This document shows positions 1-10,718 of a stretch of DNA of 64,000 bases, in pieces. The translations under genes were made by a program, and so were the position numbers. This DNA is from Cichorium intybus (lineage: Eukaryota > Streptophyta > Magnoliopsida > Asterales > Asteraceae). The stretch lies in the NCBI GenBank assembly GCA_023525715.1, contig CM042009.1, positions 129,138,145 to 129,202,144 on the forward strand, given 5' to 3'. Numbering within the stretch: the first letter of the stretch is position 1; every line of letters begins with the position of its first letter. The notes below the pieces were generated by a model. The model saw only the letters and a list, made by a program, of their open reading frames with translations, did no database searches and had not been told where the DNA came from.

Positions 1-814
1 GGATAAATCTCCGGTAATACCCGGCAAGTCCGAGAAAACTTCTGACTTCTGTTGGCGTCTTGGGTGGCTCCCATTTCATCACTGCTTCAACCTTTGACGT
101 GTCGACTTTTATACCTTGGATAGACACAACATGTCCAAGGAACTGCACATCTCGCATCCAAAACTCGCACTTGGAGAACTTTGCATATAGTTGTTCTCGG
201 CTCAAAGTCTCAAGCACTGTTCGCAAGTGGCTCGCATGCTCTTCTCTGTTCTTTGAGTATATCAGTATGTCATCGATGAACACTATAACAAATCGGTCTA
301 GGAATGGTTTACAGACCCGATTCATTAAGTCCATGAAAACCGCTGGTGCATTGGTAAGACCGAATGACATCACTAGAAACTCGTAATGTCCGTATCGAGT
401 ACGGAACGCTGTCTTCTCCACATCACTCTCTTTCACCCTGACTTGGTGATAACCCGATCTCAAATCAATCTTTGAAAAATAATCTGCCCCTTGTAGCTGA
501 TCAAACAAATCGTCTATTCTGGGCAACGGGTAACGGTTCTTGATAGTAATCTTGTTCAATTCTCTGTAATCAATGCACATACGCATTGATCCATCTTTCT
601 TCTTTACAAATAGAACTGGAGCACCCCACGGAGAAGAACTAGGCCTGATAAAGCCTTTATCTAGTAACTCCTGCAATTGGGACATTAATTCCTGCATTTC
701 TGTTGGTGCTAAACGGTACGGTGCTCGTGCTATTGGGGAAGCTCCTGGAACAAGATCTATCCGAAACTCAACTTGCCTTTCTGGGGGCAAGCCTGGTAAC
801 TCATCTGGAAATAC
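1..814 (-). pseudogene. pol: Ty3/gypsy reverse transcriptase, partial at window edge
   Basis: Minus-strand translation gives the standard gypsy RT order: a VFPDELPGLPPE linker, then DKGFIRPSSSPWGAPVLFVK, a CIDYRELN block, DLRSGYHQ, MSFGLTNAPAVFMDLMN, and the catalytic FIDDILIYS near 255-285, followed by a SFLGLAGYYRRFI block at the window edge. The enzyme would copy element RNA into DNA in virus-like particles. The frame looks open from 814 to base 1, but a TAA just upstream (about 815-817) separates it from the protease part of the same frame, so the polyprotein is broken. RNase H and integrase are not in the window. Confidence 0.88.
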
Positions 815-1636
815 TTATGGGAATTCTTTTACTACTTCTATGTCTTTATATGTCTGTTTTACTTTGTCTTCAGTCATCACATAAGCCAGGAAAGATACAC
901 ACCCTTTCCTGATACACCTTCGGGCTTTTGCCACACTAATGAGACTTGGCACATGCTTTCTTCTTTCTCCATATACGTACACTTTAGCTCCTAAGGTTTT
1001 AATAGACACCCTCTTCTGTCCACAGGCTATCTTCGCGTCATTGGCACCAAGCCAATCCATCCCAATTATTACATCAAAAGACTTAATTCCAATGGGAAGA
1101 AGATTAAGTTGAAACTTCTTGCCATTGATATCAAGTTCATAATTTCGGTACATGTGCTGAACTTCCACAAACTTTCCATCCGCTACTTCCACTTCAAAAA
1201 CTATGTCTAACAATTCTAACGGGACTCTCAATCGGGCTCCAAATCCATGGGACACGAACGAATACGTAGAACCGGAATTAAACAACACATATGCAGGTGT
1301 TGAGTTGATCAGTAGTATACCTGAGACGACATCGTGCGCCTCCTTTTCCTCTTCTCTGGTGATCTGGAAGGCTCGAGCCTTCGCCTTCTGGGGCTCCGTC
1401 TTCTTCTGAGCTGTGGACACCACGGTTTCTCCTCCCTTGTTTGGGCAGTTGAAACTATAGTGCCCAATCTGATGGCACGAAAAACACTCCACTTCACTAG
1501 CTTTCTTTGCCTTACAGTCCTTCATTTTGTGACCAAGTCCGCCACAATTAAAACAGGCGTTTGATCCCGCACGACATTCGCCACTATGTTCTCTTCCACA
1601 CTTCTCACACTTCCTTACATTCCCCTGTCGAGTCTG
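815..1636 (-). pseudogene. pol: Ty3/gypsy zinc knuckles and aspartic protease, damaged
   Basis: This part of the gag-pol frame holds cysteine/histidine knuckles near 1455-1620, including CFNCGGLGHKMKDC and CFSCHQIGHYSFNC, which in gag bind the element RNA. A retropepsin-like domain follows. Its active-site motif near 1290 reads LFNSGSTYSF, where the family has D-S/T-G; the catalytic Asp is Asn, a change explained by one G-to-A transition. Pepsin-type activity should therefore be lost. The segment is bounded by in-frame stops: TAG at about 1637-1639 (gag side) and TAA at about 815 (RT side). Confidence 0.82.
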
Positions 1637-2510
1637 ACTCTAGCTTGTTTTCCCTTTCTTCTTTGAATTCCCGCTACTGCTCACTGTCTTTCTTTTGTCA
1701 CTAAAACTGGGTCTTTCATCATTTCGACGTTTTCCAACATCTTCCACGTTGCGGGCAGCAATGATAGCCCCATCTAAAGTATCAGCTTTCTTCACTTCTA
1801 ACTCATAATTCCATGGTAACCCTCGAACATATCGGTTAATTCGGGACCGCTCGCTGGGATAGGATTCTCCCACGAAAGGCAGCATGTCACAAAACCTCTT
1901 CGTATATTCGTCAATCGACGAGTCTCCTTTCTTTATCATCAGGAAATCTTCGTTCATCTTCTCTAGATCTCTCGTGGGACAGAATTTATCTTTAAGACAC
2001 GAGACAAATTCCGCCCACGACCAACCATAAATAACGTCTTTCCACAAACTCTCGTATTTGGTATTCCACCACACTAAAGCATCATCTTTCAACTGCCGGG
2101 ACGCATAGTTGACTTGGTATTCCTTACTACATTTACTAGCTTGCATCACCTGTTCGATTTCCCGGATCCATCTCATTGTCACCTTCGGCTCAAAACTGCC
2201 GTGGTATTCTGGCGGTTTACAAGCCATGAAAGACTTAAAGGAACAGCCCTTCTCCTTCCTTCTGTTTTCTCCGCTGGCTTCTTCCTCGGTCGTCTTTTTA
2301 GAGACTTCTTGTGAAGAATGGGCACTGGGTTCACCCATTCGGCTATCGATAATGTTATTCACATCTTGCTTCAGCTCATTTCGTAAATTATTGATCAGAT
2401 ACTGAATAGCTTCCATAGTGACAGGTTGTGGTGGTAGGTTTGGCTCAGCCCCATCATTTCGAATAACATGTCCGGGTCCACTTCCTCTTGAAGAAGTGTG
2501 ACTGCCCTCA
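1637..2510 (-). pseudogene. gag: Ty3/gypsy gag (capsid), main part
   Basis: Capsid-type Gag with the retrotransposon-gag signature: WWNTKYESLWKDVIYGW, then a FCPTRDLEKMNEDFLMIKKG block and a YVRGLPWNYELEV block near the C-terminus. Gag would form the virus-like particle. The open frame nominally begins inside the inserted LTR (2578), but the true gag codons start at about 2510. The N-terminal codons lie 7.9 kb away at 10435-10477, past the inserted element, in the matching phase. A TAG at 1637-1639 ends the frame before the zinc knuckles. The gag is therefore broken by both an insertion and a stop. Confidence 0.85.
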
Positions 2511-5034
2511 TGTAACACCCCAATTTTTTTTAAATAATAAACCAAATTCAGTAAAATCATATTATATTTTATAAACATTCACAATTCAAGCTCATTAATT
2601 ACTCCAAAAACATTTAATTTATAATATTTAAAATAACAGCATCAATGTGTACCCGTCATGCCCGACCGTCATTTCCACCAGTAAACCTGAAATAGTAATT
2701 TAATAGGGAAAGGTTAAGCACATAGCTTAGTGAGTTCCAACACCTACACAGCATGTCAGTTACGCATACCCAGCCCCCTATAAGGTAAAATACAACCATA
2801 CATCATAGTAAAATAAACACATAATCCGCTCTTCCCAGTACATTGAATTATACTCTCCTACTCAGTATTTCGAGCCGCGCATACTCTGTTCGTCGAGTCA
2901 TGCGTATCTGCTCAATAGACCATTCAACACTCAGAGCCGTGCATACTCTGTACGTCGAGTCATGCGTATCTGCTCAATAAATCAAACTACACCGCTCAGC
3001 ACTCATAGCCGCGCATACTCTGTACGTCGAGCCATGCGTATCTGCTCAGTGCATCTTGCGGACATCTCTATATTGCTCAGTACGTCGAGCCCGTATTTTC
3101 TACACACTAGACCTAGACACGTCTAGTACTAACCACACACCATACCCCAACAATTACAACTATAAAAGGAAGGTATAATATTAATAAAATACACACCGCT
3201 ACAACATCATACAAACACACATAACTATAATAAAGCACATATTACATCCACACAATGTAGTGAGAAACTCACCTGATATGTAGAAGTAGGTCGTACACAC
3301 AAGCACATGATACTCAAGAACTCTCCTTCTTCCCCGAACCTACATTCCACATTGTACTGTTTAGAACGAATTAACGTTTACATTTATTACTTATAATTAT
3401 ATAAGTATACATGTATTTTCCCGATACCCGACACGTATCGTGTCCATACCCTCCCTTTACTTTATAAATATGCCACTGAGGTTATTAATTATCTTAATAA
3501 GCATATATAGGACCAAACACCCGCTACGAACTCTAAGCCGCAACCAAGACCAAAAACCACGAAATATTACTTGACAGCAAAACTGAATTTTAGACCCACG
3601 ACAAGATTTGTAATATTAAACCAAGGAGGGATTGGTAATAAAATCCAATAAAAATCAAGGGTAGACTAGACCCAAGGACAAGGTCACAGGGCTTGACCTC
3701 AGGTCAAAATCATTCCCCAATAACAAATGAAAAATCCCCTAACTTGACTGATTATATCAGTCCACCCATTAGACCACCCTTCAAAGATATGACCAAAATA
3801 CAAAACGAACAGGGGGTTAGGTTATGGTTTTTGGTGTGAATAAACTAGAAAAATAACCCAGACGTTTCCCATTGGTCTTGCCCCCAAAACATGTTTGTAC
3901 ATTTATTTATGAATTTTTAAAAGTGGAATTCACTGTATAGGACAGTCCTGAACCAACTGGTGAAGATTGCAACTTTCACCTAAGCTAGCAGACGAATCAG
4001 ATCATAGTCTTCTGGATATAAAAACTAGACAGTTAAAACTTTCTACAAAGGTATGATTCACCCCAAATGGCCAAATACACGATTTTATATGAATTTATCA
4101 ATGTGACCCAAAAACAGGAACTTTAGAATCACAGGAATTAACTACTAAGGTTATGATTTTCACCCACCTAACCCATCAAGACATCTATTAATACCTTTTA
4201 AGGTCTGAATGGGCTTCAAGGAACATTCAAAACTCAGAATTTATAGCACCACACCCCTCCCCAATACATAAGCATCGAGATCCATCCAAACACCCACCCA
4301 ACATCACATATATTGGTGTGTGTTGCATAAAACTTGATTAAAACAAATAAAGTTAAACCACAAGAGATCACGATCATTTCCAGAACCAGATCAGATGTGG
4401 ACCTTTGAATATAACTCACCCACTTGCACACACACACACACACATAACCCACGGTGGGATTGTGGTGGTGGTGCATCACGATTGTAGAATGGGAGGGACA
4501 AGGACAAAGCTTACCTCAAGGAAAATCCAACAACTCTTGACACGAGACCCTTGCTGTCTTCTTCTACCTTGATCCCACGCACAATACACCTTGCTCCCCC
4601 TCTCCTTCTCACTACAACACGTCAGCAGCAAAACCTCGAGATAGCAAAGCCGAGAGAGGAAAGAAAGGACAAGAAAGAAAAGAACACGGCTAGATGATAT
4701 TAGGGTTGCAAGAGTCGTTTCTTTTTTTTTTAAACCAGCAGCATAACTTCAAGAATAGTCGTACAATAAGCCTAGGTTAATCAATGCAACTTTGGTTGCA
4801 TGGCAAGTTTGGTCCTTCTACTTTGGCACACTAATTTTTAAAAACCTCAAATAGTTATTTCCATCAAAAGGAGTTTACTAAAATGACAATATACCCCCTC
4901 CTCAACATAATTTAATTTATAGGTTATTAATATGAATATTACTTTTATTTTAAATTATATTTATTTATATAATTTATGCACTAAGATAATTAATTCACGG
5001 AAAACAAAAACACATCGGAAAATGAGGTGTTACA
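2511..5034 (-). repeat. 3' LTR of the RWP-RK-carrying element
   Basis: This 2524-bp LTR runs from TGTAACACC to GGTGTTACA and matches 7892-10434 base for base over long stretches. It contains a short (CA)n tract near 4425-4443, shorter than in the other LTR, and three tandem units at about 2868-3060. Confidence 0.92.
2868..3062. repeat. Three tandem units of about 65-70 bp inside the LTR
   Basis: Each unit has the form GAGCCGCGCATACTCTGT followed by CGTCGAGTCATGCGTATCTG and then CTCA. Each carries an internal dyad, with GCATACTC facing GAGTCATGC. A shorter partial unit follows at about 3075. The same array is in the right LTR at about 8251-8445 with a few substitutions. Its function is unknown; tandem units in LTRs are often promoter-proximal. 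Confidence 0.8.
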
Positions 5035-5060
5035 ACTCTCCCCCACTTACAAGAATTTCG
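5035..5060 (-). other. Polypurine tract of the RWP-RK-carrying element
   Basis: On the minus strand the sequence reads AAGTGGGGGAGAGT directly before the LTR start TGTAACACC. This is the expected plus-strand primer site for reverse transcription. Just upstream is the palindrome-like AATTTCGGGGACGAAATT, familiar from the 3' end of chromovirus interiors. Confidence 0.8.
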
Positions 5061-5339
5061 TCCCCGAAATTCAACACCTAGACAATAGGTAACAACTTTA
5101 CTTGTTTTATATGACATCACACCACTAATAATCAACAGCCTACATTAGTCTGTATATTAAAGTAATCAATAAACAACACCACTATATACACCTTGATTCC
5201 AAAAAGTCTCTTCAATATCCCGTTATCACCGGAGTCAAGCAGCGAATTTTGAAAATTAAATGGCACTCAGGGTAGTGAAGAATCGCACCTACTGTAGTTG
5301 GTTTGAATTTCGGCAATAAAACATGGGTTGTCCTTTCAG

Positions 5340-5461
5340 TTCCAGCTGCAAGATGCTATATATATACAGATATGTAGTATCATCCATATCCACAATCTTT
5401 CAATCTCATCCTCTCTTACCACTAGTTTATTTGTAAACGAACTCATTTTAAAAGTTGAGTT
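5340..5461 (+). promoter_or_regulatory. Putative promoter and 5' leader of the RWP-RK gene
   Basis: A TATA-like CTATATATATAC lies at about 5357-5368, roughly 95-105 bp before the ATG, followed by a CT-rich stretch (5400-5425) typical of plant 5' leaders. The upstream sequence down to 5061 has no coding content. This suggests the captured gene kept at least a short promoter of its own. No transcript evidence is available here. Confidence 0.4.
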
Positions 5462-7097
5462 ATGGAAAACGGATCTTCAATGAACAATCTGTCGAACCCT
5501 GGACCTGGTTTCTCACAAGGAGAGAGTTCTTCAAATCAGACGTCTTTACTGGAGTTCGGGTGACTTTAACATTCTAGACATCCATTATTTATTTTTCATT
5601 TATCTTTCTAATGTTTTGATTGGTTCTGTATTATGGTACAGACTTCCAGATATACCATCATTGGAGCAACTTCAAAGTGAGTTGGAAATGTTTCCCCAGA
5701 TGAGTATTAATCAGGAAGATCTAGTACCCTCATCTTTAGATTTTGCACTTGATCAGACTCCATACCTCCTTCCAGGTTAAATTCTTTTGAATGATTGCTT
5801 TTATGAGTATTTAATTTAATTTTATCATATGACATTTGTTATTTTATAGATCCATTTGTAGATGGTCTATCGGATTACAATCCATTCATCGACGTACCCT
5901 CAACGAGTAGTGAGATCATCCCCATGAATCAAGGATTCACGACTGACATTCTGAATGAAAGTCAATTACAAACAACTCACAACATCAATATTGAAATGAA
6001 TCCCGAGTTTGGGGGTGGTTTTCAATACCAAGATCACCTTCAGTTGATTCAAAGAAATTTAGAAGGATTTCAGAATCTTGGGTTCTTGGTTGAAAACCAG
6101 CAATTACTACCGATAGAAGCCACTGATTTTGATGAATCAATGTTCATCTTTAGATCAGAAAATCAGGATCATGTTCAAATGATCCATAATGATAACGATA
6201 CAACTGGATTCAAACGTTCGAGTTCAGAAAACATAACAGGTGGTAGTGGAAGCAGTTCCAGACATGGATTAAGTAGAGAAATTATAGCTGAACATTTTAA
6301 TAAGCCAATTAAACAAGCTGCAAATGATCTTAACATGGGGACAACACAGTTGAAGATACGCTGTAGAGATTTAGGTATCGAACGTTGGCCCCAACGAATA
6401 CTTAAGAGTCTGCAAACTCTTATTGATCGTGCTGAGGTAAAGAATTACATTTTTGTTTTTAATTCCCTTATATCATAAGCTTGCAATTACTAAAGTTATT
6501 TGTGCCACAGGAAATTGGTAACGAGTTTAGTGAGGCAACAGAATTGTCGAGAGATTTAATACCCAACCTAAAAAGGGAGAAAGAAGCGATAATTGAAGGG
6601 TCACAATCGGATCTAACAGACGGCACAAAGAAGCTGAGACAGGCTGCTCACAAGGTTGCATTTAAGAAAAGAAAAATTCAGGAAATGGAGAAAGCTTATC
6701 AGGAACTCATACACAGCAGCAGTCTCTGCTATCTGATACTGGTATGAGTAGTATGAACCCTGATTTACTCGTGTCTACGAGTGAAGAGAATTTTGGAGGC
6801 TTTGTAGGTGACTTAGCCTGGTTTCTTCCTTCTTATAGCTACCCCCAACTGGTTCCAAATTGGAACCCATCCTCATCACTGCCCCACTTACACACGCCCC
6901 AAATGGGTCAATATTTAGCCCCTAATTATGGGGTTACGGGTTCCAACCCTATCGAGACTTCATACCTTGAAACTCCTCCTTCAACAACAGAAAGCATACC
7001 CATCCCAAATCCTCAAGAAGGTACTACTCAACCTAATGATGACAAAGAGTGGAGTGTAGAAGATCTTTTCTCGCTTCTTTCTGATTCTCCAGTTTAG
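5462..7097 (+). pseudogene. RWP-RK domain transcription factor gene (RKD-like) with a probable frameshift, inside an LTR element
   Basis: Four exons join in frame with GT-AG introns: 5462-5559, 5642-5775, 5850-6436 and 6511 onward; introns are 74-82 bp. The 273 codons before the last intron end in an RWP-RK DNA-binding domain: SREIIAEHFNKPIKQAANDL, then LKIRCRDLGIERWPQR. The diagnostic RWPxRK reads RWPQRI, with Ile replacing Lys. Exon 4 begins with a Lys/Glu-rich, probably coiled-coil segment, then the frame shifts near 6700-6715 (an ACACAGCAGCAG stretch). Unshifted translation stops at 6747; the other frame stays open to 7097 and looks coding (acidic, Pro/Ser-rich, ending FSLLSDSPV). RWP-RK proteins act in the nucleus in nitrate response (NLP) or egg-cell and embryo programmes (RKD). 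With no extra N-terminal domain visible, this is nearer the RKD type. It may make a truncated protein of about 351 residues. Confidence 0.8.
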
Positions 7098-7182
7098 GTT
7101 AGTAGTTCTGTAAACTTTTCTTAATGTGTTAACATAAAGTTACAGTAATGGATCATATGTATCGACGTGTTACTACTTTTAT

Positions 7183-7214
<32 letters not shown>

Positions 7215-7877
7215 TTAACTACCCACACCCTCAGCTAATTGGATTCCTCATGACCAACTCCCGATTCGAACGCGGATCCTGTGCTTTCAGTAGTTGGAGC
7301 TCTACTACTACCTTCCACACCTATCCTCGTCCGTTCCAAGACTTGTCCAGAAGTCCCCAATTCACTTCTCACTAATAATTTTAACTCATACCCCAAGTTG
7401 TTTCACGAACATAGTTGTATACAATTATCAAATAAGAAAGTCTTTCAAATAAAAGGAATTACCTTACGGATACAACCAAACAAGGAACGTGCAATAAGGC
7501 AAACTCAAACATTCTAGGACTATTTAGTCCCTACTGCCTACACTTTAATGACATTCCTTAAACAACCTATCAACTCTAGCATTCATTTACAATAGCAAGC
7601 AACAAATAACTGTACACCAATACGTAGTTTTCTAGTAGGCAATCTAGCATACATATACCATATATCACAGAAAACATCAACAAAGACTAAGAACTTAAAC
7701 ATTTTCCCCACTGACGTCGGCTGGCGGTACACACTGCATCTTCTCTACAACGTTCATTTAACCCCTAACTTGAAAAACAACTTTTAATTTCTTGTAAAAA
7801 TATCTTTAAAGAAAATTGTTGAGTCTAAAGCTTGAGATCAAAACCCACCAAGTGAGTCTGATTCACTCAAACTATTG
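7098..7877. other. Interior of the element between the RWP-RK gene and the primer-binding site
   Basis: No convincing gene. It holds an (ATT)n microsatellite at about 7185-7214 and AT-rich sequence. On the minus strand this stretch sits directly downstream of the primer-binding site, so it is probably the retroelement leader, perhaps with a trace of an old gag start. Short plus-strand frames at 7148-7517 have no recognisable content. Confidence 0.5.
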
Positions 7878-7891
7878 CTCTGATACCAACT
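7878..7891 (-). other. Primer-binding site (initiator tRNA-Met type)
   Basis: The minus strand reads TTGGTATCAGAGC immediately inside the LTR end GGTGTTACA. TGGTATCAGAGC pairs with the 3' end of plant initiator tRNA-Met. This fixes the element's orientation as minus. Confidence 0.88.
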
Positions 7892-10434
7892 TGTAACACC
7901 CCAATTTTTTTTTAAATAATAAACCAAATTCAGTAAAATCATATTATATTTTATAAACATTCACAATTCAAGCTCATTAATTACTCCAAAAACATTTAAT
8001 TTCTAATATTTAAAATAACAGCATCAATGTGTACCCGTCATGCCCGACCGTCATTTCCACCGGTAAACCTGAAATAGTAATTTAATAGGGAAAGGTTAAG
8101 CACATAGCTTAGTGAGTTCCAACACCTACACAGCATGTCAGTTACGCATACCCAGCCCCCTATAAGGTAAAATACAACCATACATCACAGTAAAATAAAC
8201 ACATAATCCGCTCTTCCCAGTACATTGAGTTATACTCTCCTACTCAGTATTTCGAGCCGCGCATACTCTGTTCGTCGAGTCATGCGTATCTGCTCAATAG
8301 ACCATTTAACACTCAGAGCCGCGCATACTCTATACGTCGAGTCATGCGTATCTGCTCAATAAATCAAACTACACCGCTCAGCACTCATAGCCGCGCATAC
8401 TCTGTACATCGAGCCATGCGTATCTGCTCAGTGCATCTTGCGGAAATCTCTATATTGCTCAGTACGTCGAGCCCGTATTTTCTACACACTAGACCTAGAC
8501 ACTTCTAGTACTAACCACACACCATACCCCAACAATTACAACTATAAAAGGAATGTATAATATTAATAAAATACACACCGCTACAACATCATACAAACAC
8601 ACATAACTATAATAAAGCACATATTACATCCACACAATGTAGTGAGAAACTCACCTGATATGTAGAAGTAGGTCGTACACACAAGCACATGATACTCAAG
8701 AACTCTCCTTCTTCCCCGAACCTACATTCCACATGGTACTGTTTAGAACGAATTAACGTTTACATTTATTACTTATAATTATATAAGTATACATGTATTT
8801 TCCCGATACCCGACACGTATCGTGTCCATACCCTCCCTTTACTTTATAAATATGCCACTGAGGTTATTAATTATCTTAATAAGCATATATAGGACCAAAC
8901 ACCCGCTACGAACTCTAAGCCGCAACCAAGACCAAAAACCTCGAAATATTACTTGACAGCAAAACTGAATTTTAGACCCACGACAAGATTTGTAATATTA
9001 AACCAAGGAGGGATTGGAAATAAAATCCAATAAAAATCAAGGGTAGACTAGACCCAAGGACAAGGCCACAGGGCTGGACCTCAGGTCAAAATCATTCTCC
9101 AATAACAAATGAAAAATCCCCTAACTTGACTGATTATATCAGTCCACCCATTAGACCACCCTTCAAAGATATGACCAAAATACAAAACGAACAGGGGGTT
9201 AGGTTATGGTTTTTGGTTTGAATAAACTAGAAAAATAACCCAGACGTTTCCCATTGGTCTTGCCCCCAAAACATGTTTGTACATTTATTTATGAATTTTT
9301 AAAAGCGGAATTCATTGTATAGGACAGTCCTGGACCAACTGGTGAAGATTGCAACTTTCACCTAAGCTAGCAGACGAATCAGATCATAGTCTTCTGGATA
9401 TAAAAACTAGACAGTTAAAACTTTCTATAAAGGTATGATTCACCCCAAATGGCCAAATACACGATTTTATATGAATTTATCAATGTGACCCAAAAACAGG
9501 AACTTTAGAATCACAGGAATTAACTACTAAGGTTATGATTTTCACCCACCTAACCCATCAAGACATCTATTAATACCTTTTAAGGTCTGAATGGGCTTCA
9601 AGGAACATTCAAAACTCAGAATTTATAGCACCACACCCCTCCCCAATACATAAGCATCGAGATCCATCCAAACACCCACCCAACATCACATATATTGGTG
9701 TGTGTTGCATAAAACTTGATTAGAACAAATAAAGTTAAACCACAAGAGATCACGATCATTTCCAGAACCAGATCAGATGTGGACCTTTGAATATAACTCA
9801 CCCACTTGCACACACACACACACACACACATAACCCACGGTGGGATTGTGGTGGTGGTGCATCACGATTGTAGAATGGGAGGGACAAGGACAAAGCTTAC
9901 CTCAAGGAAAATCCAACAACTCTTGACACGAGACCCTTGCTGTCTTCTTCTACCTTGATCCCACGCACAATACACCTTGCTCCCCCTCTCCTTCTCACTA
10001 CAACACGGCAGCAACAAAACCTCGAGATAGCGAAGCCGAGAGAGGAAAGAAAGGACAAGAAAGAAAAGAACACGGCTAGATGATATTAGGGTTGCAAGAG
10101 TCGTTTCTTTTTTTTTTTAAACCAGCAACACAACTTGGCTGCATAACTTCAAGAATAGTCGTACAATAAGCCTAGGTTAATCAATGCAACTTTGGTTGCA
10201 TGGCAAGTTTGGTCCTTCTACTTTGGCACACTAATTTTTAAAAACCTCAAATAGTTATTTCCATCAAAAGGAGTTTACTAAAATGACAATATACCCCCTC
10301 CTCAACATAATTTAATTTATAGGTTATTAATATGAATATTACTTTTATTTTAAATTATATTTATTTATATAATTTATGCACTAAGATAATTAATTCACGG
10401 AAAACAAAAACGCATCGGAAAACGAGGTGTTACA
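7892..10434 (-). repeat. 5' LTR of the RWP-RK-carrying element
   Basis: This 2543-bp LTR matches 2511-5034. Differences include a longer (CA)n tract at about 9808-9831 and a short extra piece near 10120-10140 (CACAACTTGGCTG). The three tandem units recur at 8251-8445. Confidence 0.92.
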
Positions 10435-10477
10435 GCTCACCCCTGTCGGCTGATGGTGCCTGTCTTCCTCCTTCCAT
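10435..10477 (-). pseudogene. gag: N-terminal codons of the outer gypsy gag
   Basis: From the ATG at 10477 the minus strand encodes MEGGRQAPSADRGE and then meets the inserted element. The phase matches the gag codons that resume at about 2505, so both pieces belonged to one gag before the insertion. The 5 bases nearest the insertion are the duplicated target. Confidence 0.75.
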
Positions 10478-10718
10478 GACTATATAGATAAACAAAATTT
10501 TCTGTTTAGTACACGTTTCTATATAGTATTTCGTAAGCGGTAGAATGTTATCTCACTATCTTGGCTGCACTTTATAACAGTCATACTCACTCTATAACTT
10601 CTATAAGTCTAAGTGTACCTCTATATCACTAAGGCACCTTACTACTACTCTTGCTAGTTTAAGCCTAGGATGGTATTCCAACCTAATTCGCTTAAACTAT
10701 GGCTCTGATACCAAAACT
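10478..10718 (-). other. Leader and primer-binding site of the outer gypsy element
   Basis: At about 10702-10717 the minus strand reads TTTTGGTATCAGAGCCATAG next to the LTR, an initiator tRNA-Met primer-binding site. The rest, to the gag ATG at 10477, is untranslated leader without coding content. Confidence 0.8.

Larger units (their letters stand above)
2511..10434 (-). mobile_element. Non-autonomous Ty3/gypsy-type LTR element carrying an RWP-RK gene
   Basis: Two long direct repeats (2511-5034 and 7892-10434) begin TGTAACACC and end GGTGTTACA. A primer-binding site matching initiator tRNA-Met lies beside the right LTR, and a purine tract beside the left one, so the element reads on the minus strand. 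Flanks are CCTCA on the left and GCTCA on the right, a 5-bp duplication with one mismatch. The 2.86-kb interior has no gag or pol; it contains a plus-strand RWP-RK gene. The GGGGACGAAATT-type sequence before the purine tract resembles the end of Tekay/Del chromovirus interiors, suggesting its parent. By eye the LTRs differ at about 30 sites plus small indels, roughly 1 percent. Confidence 0.85.

Noticed and set aside
4234..4479. Minus-strand frame of 81 codons, repeated at 9616-9831
   Set aside because: It lies in both copies of an LTR and has no domain; its start is in a (CA)n tract.
7878..7891. tRNA gene at the TGGTATCAGAGC sites
   Set aside because: Only the short tRNA-complementary stretch exists; no cloverleaf. 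These are primer-binding sites.
2511..10434. Reading TGTAACACC...GGTGTTACA as the inverted ends of a DNA transposon
   Set aside because: The 2.5-kb copies are in direct orientation with a primer-binding site and a purine tract beside them, which defines LTRs.
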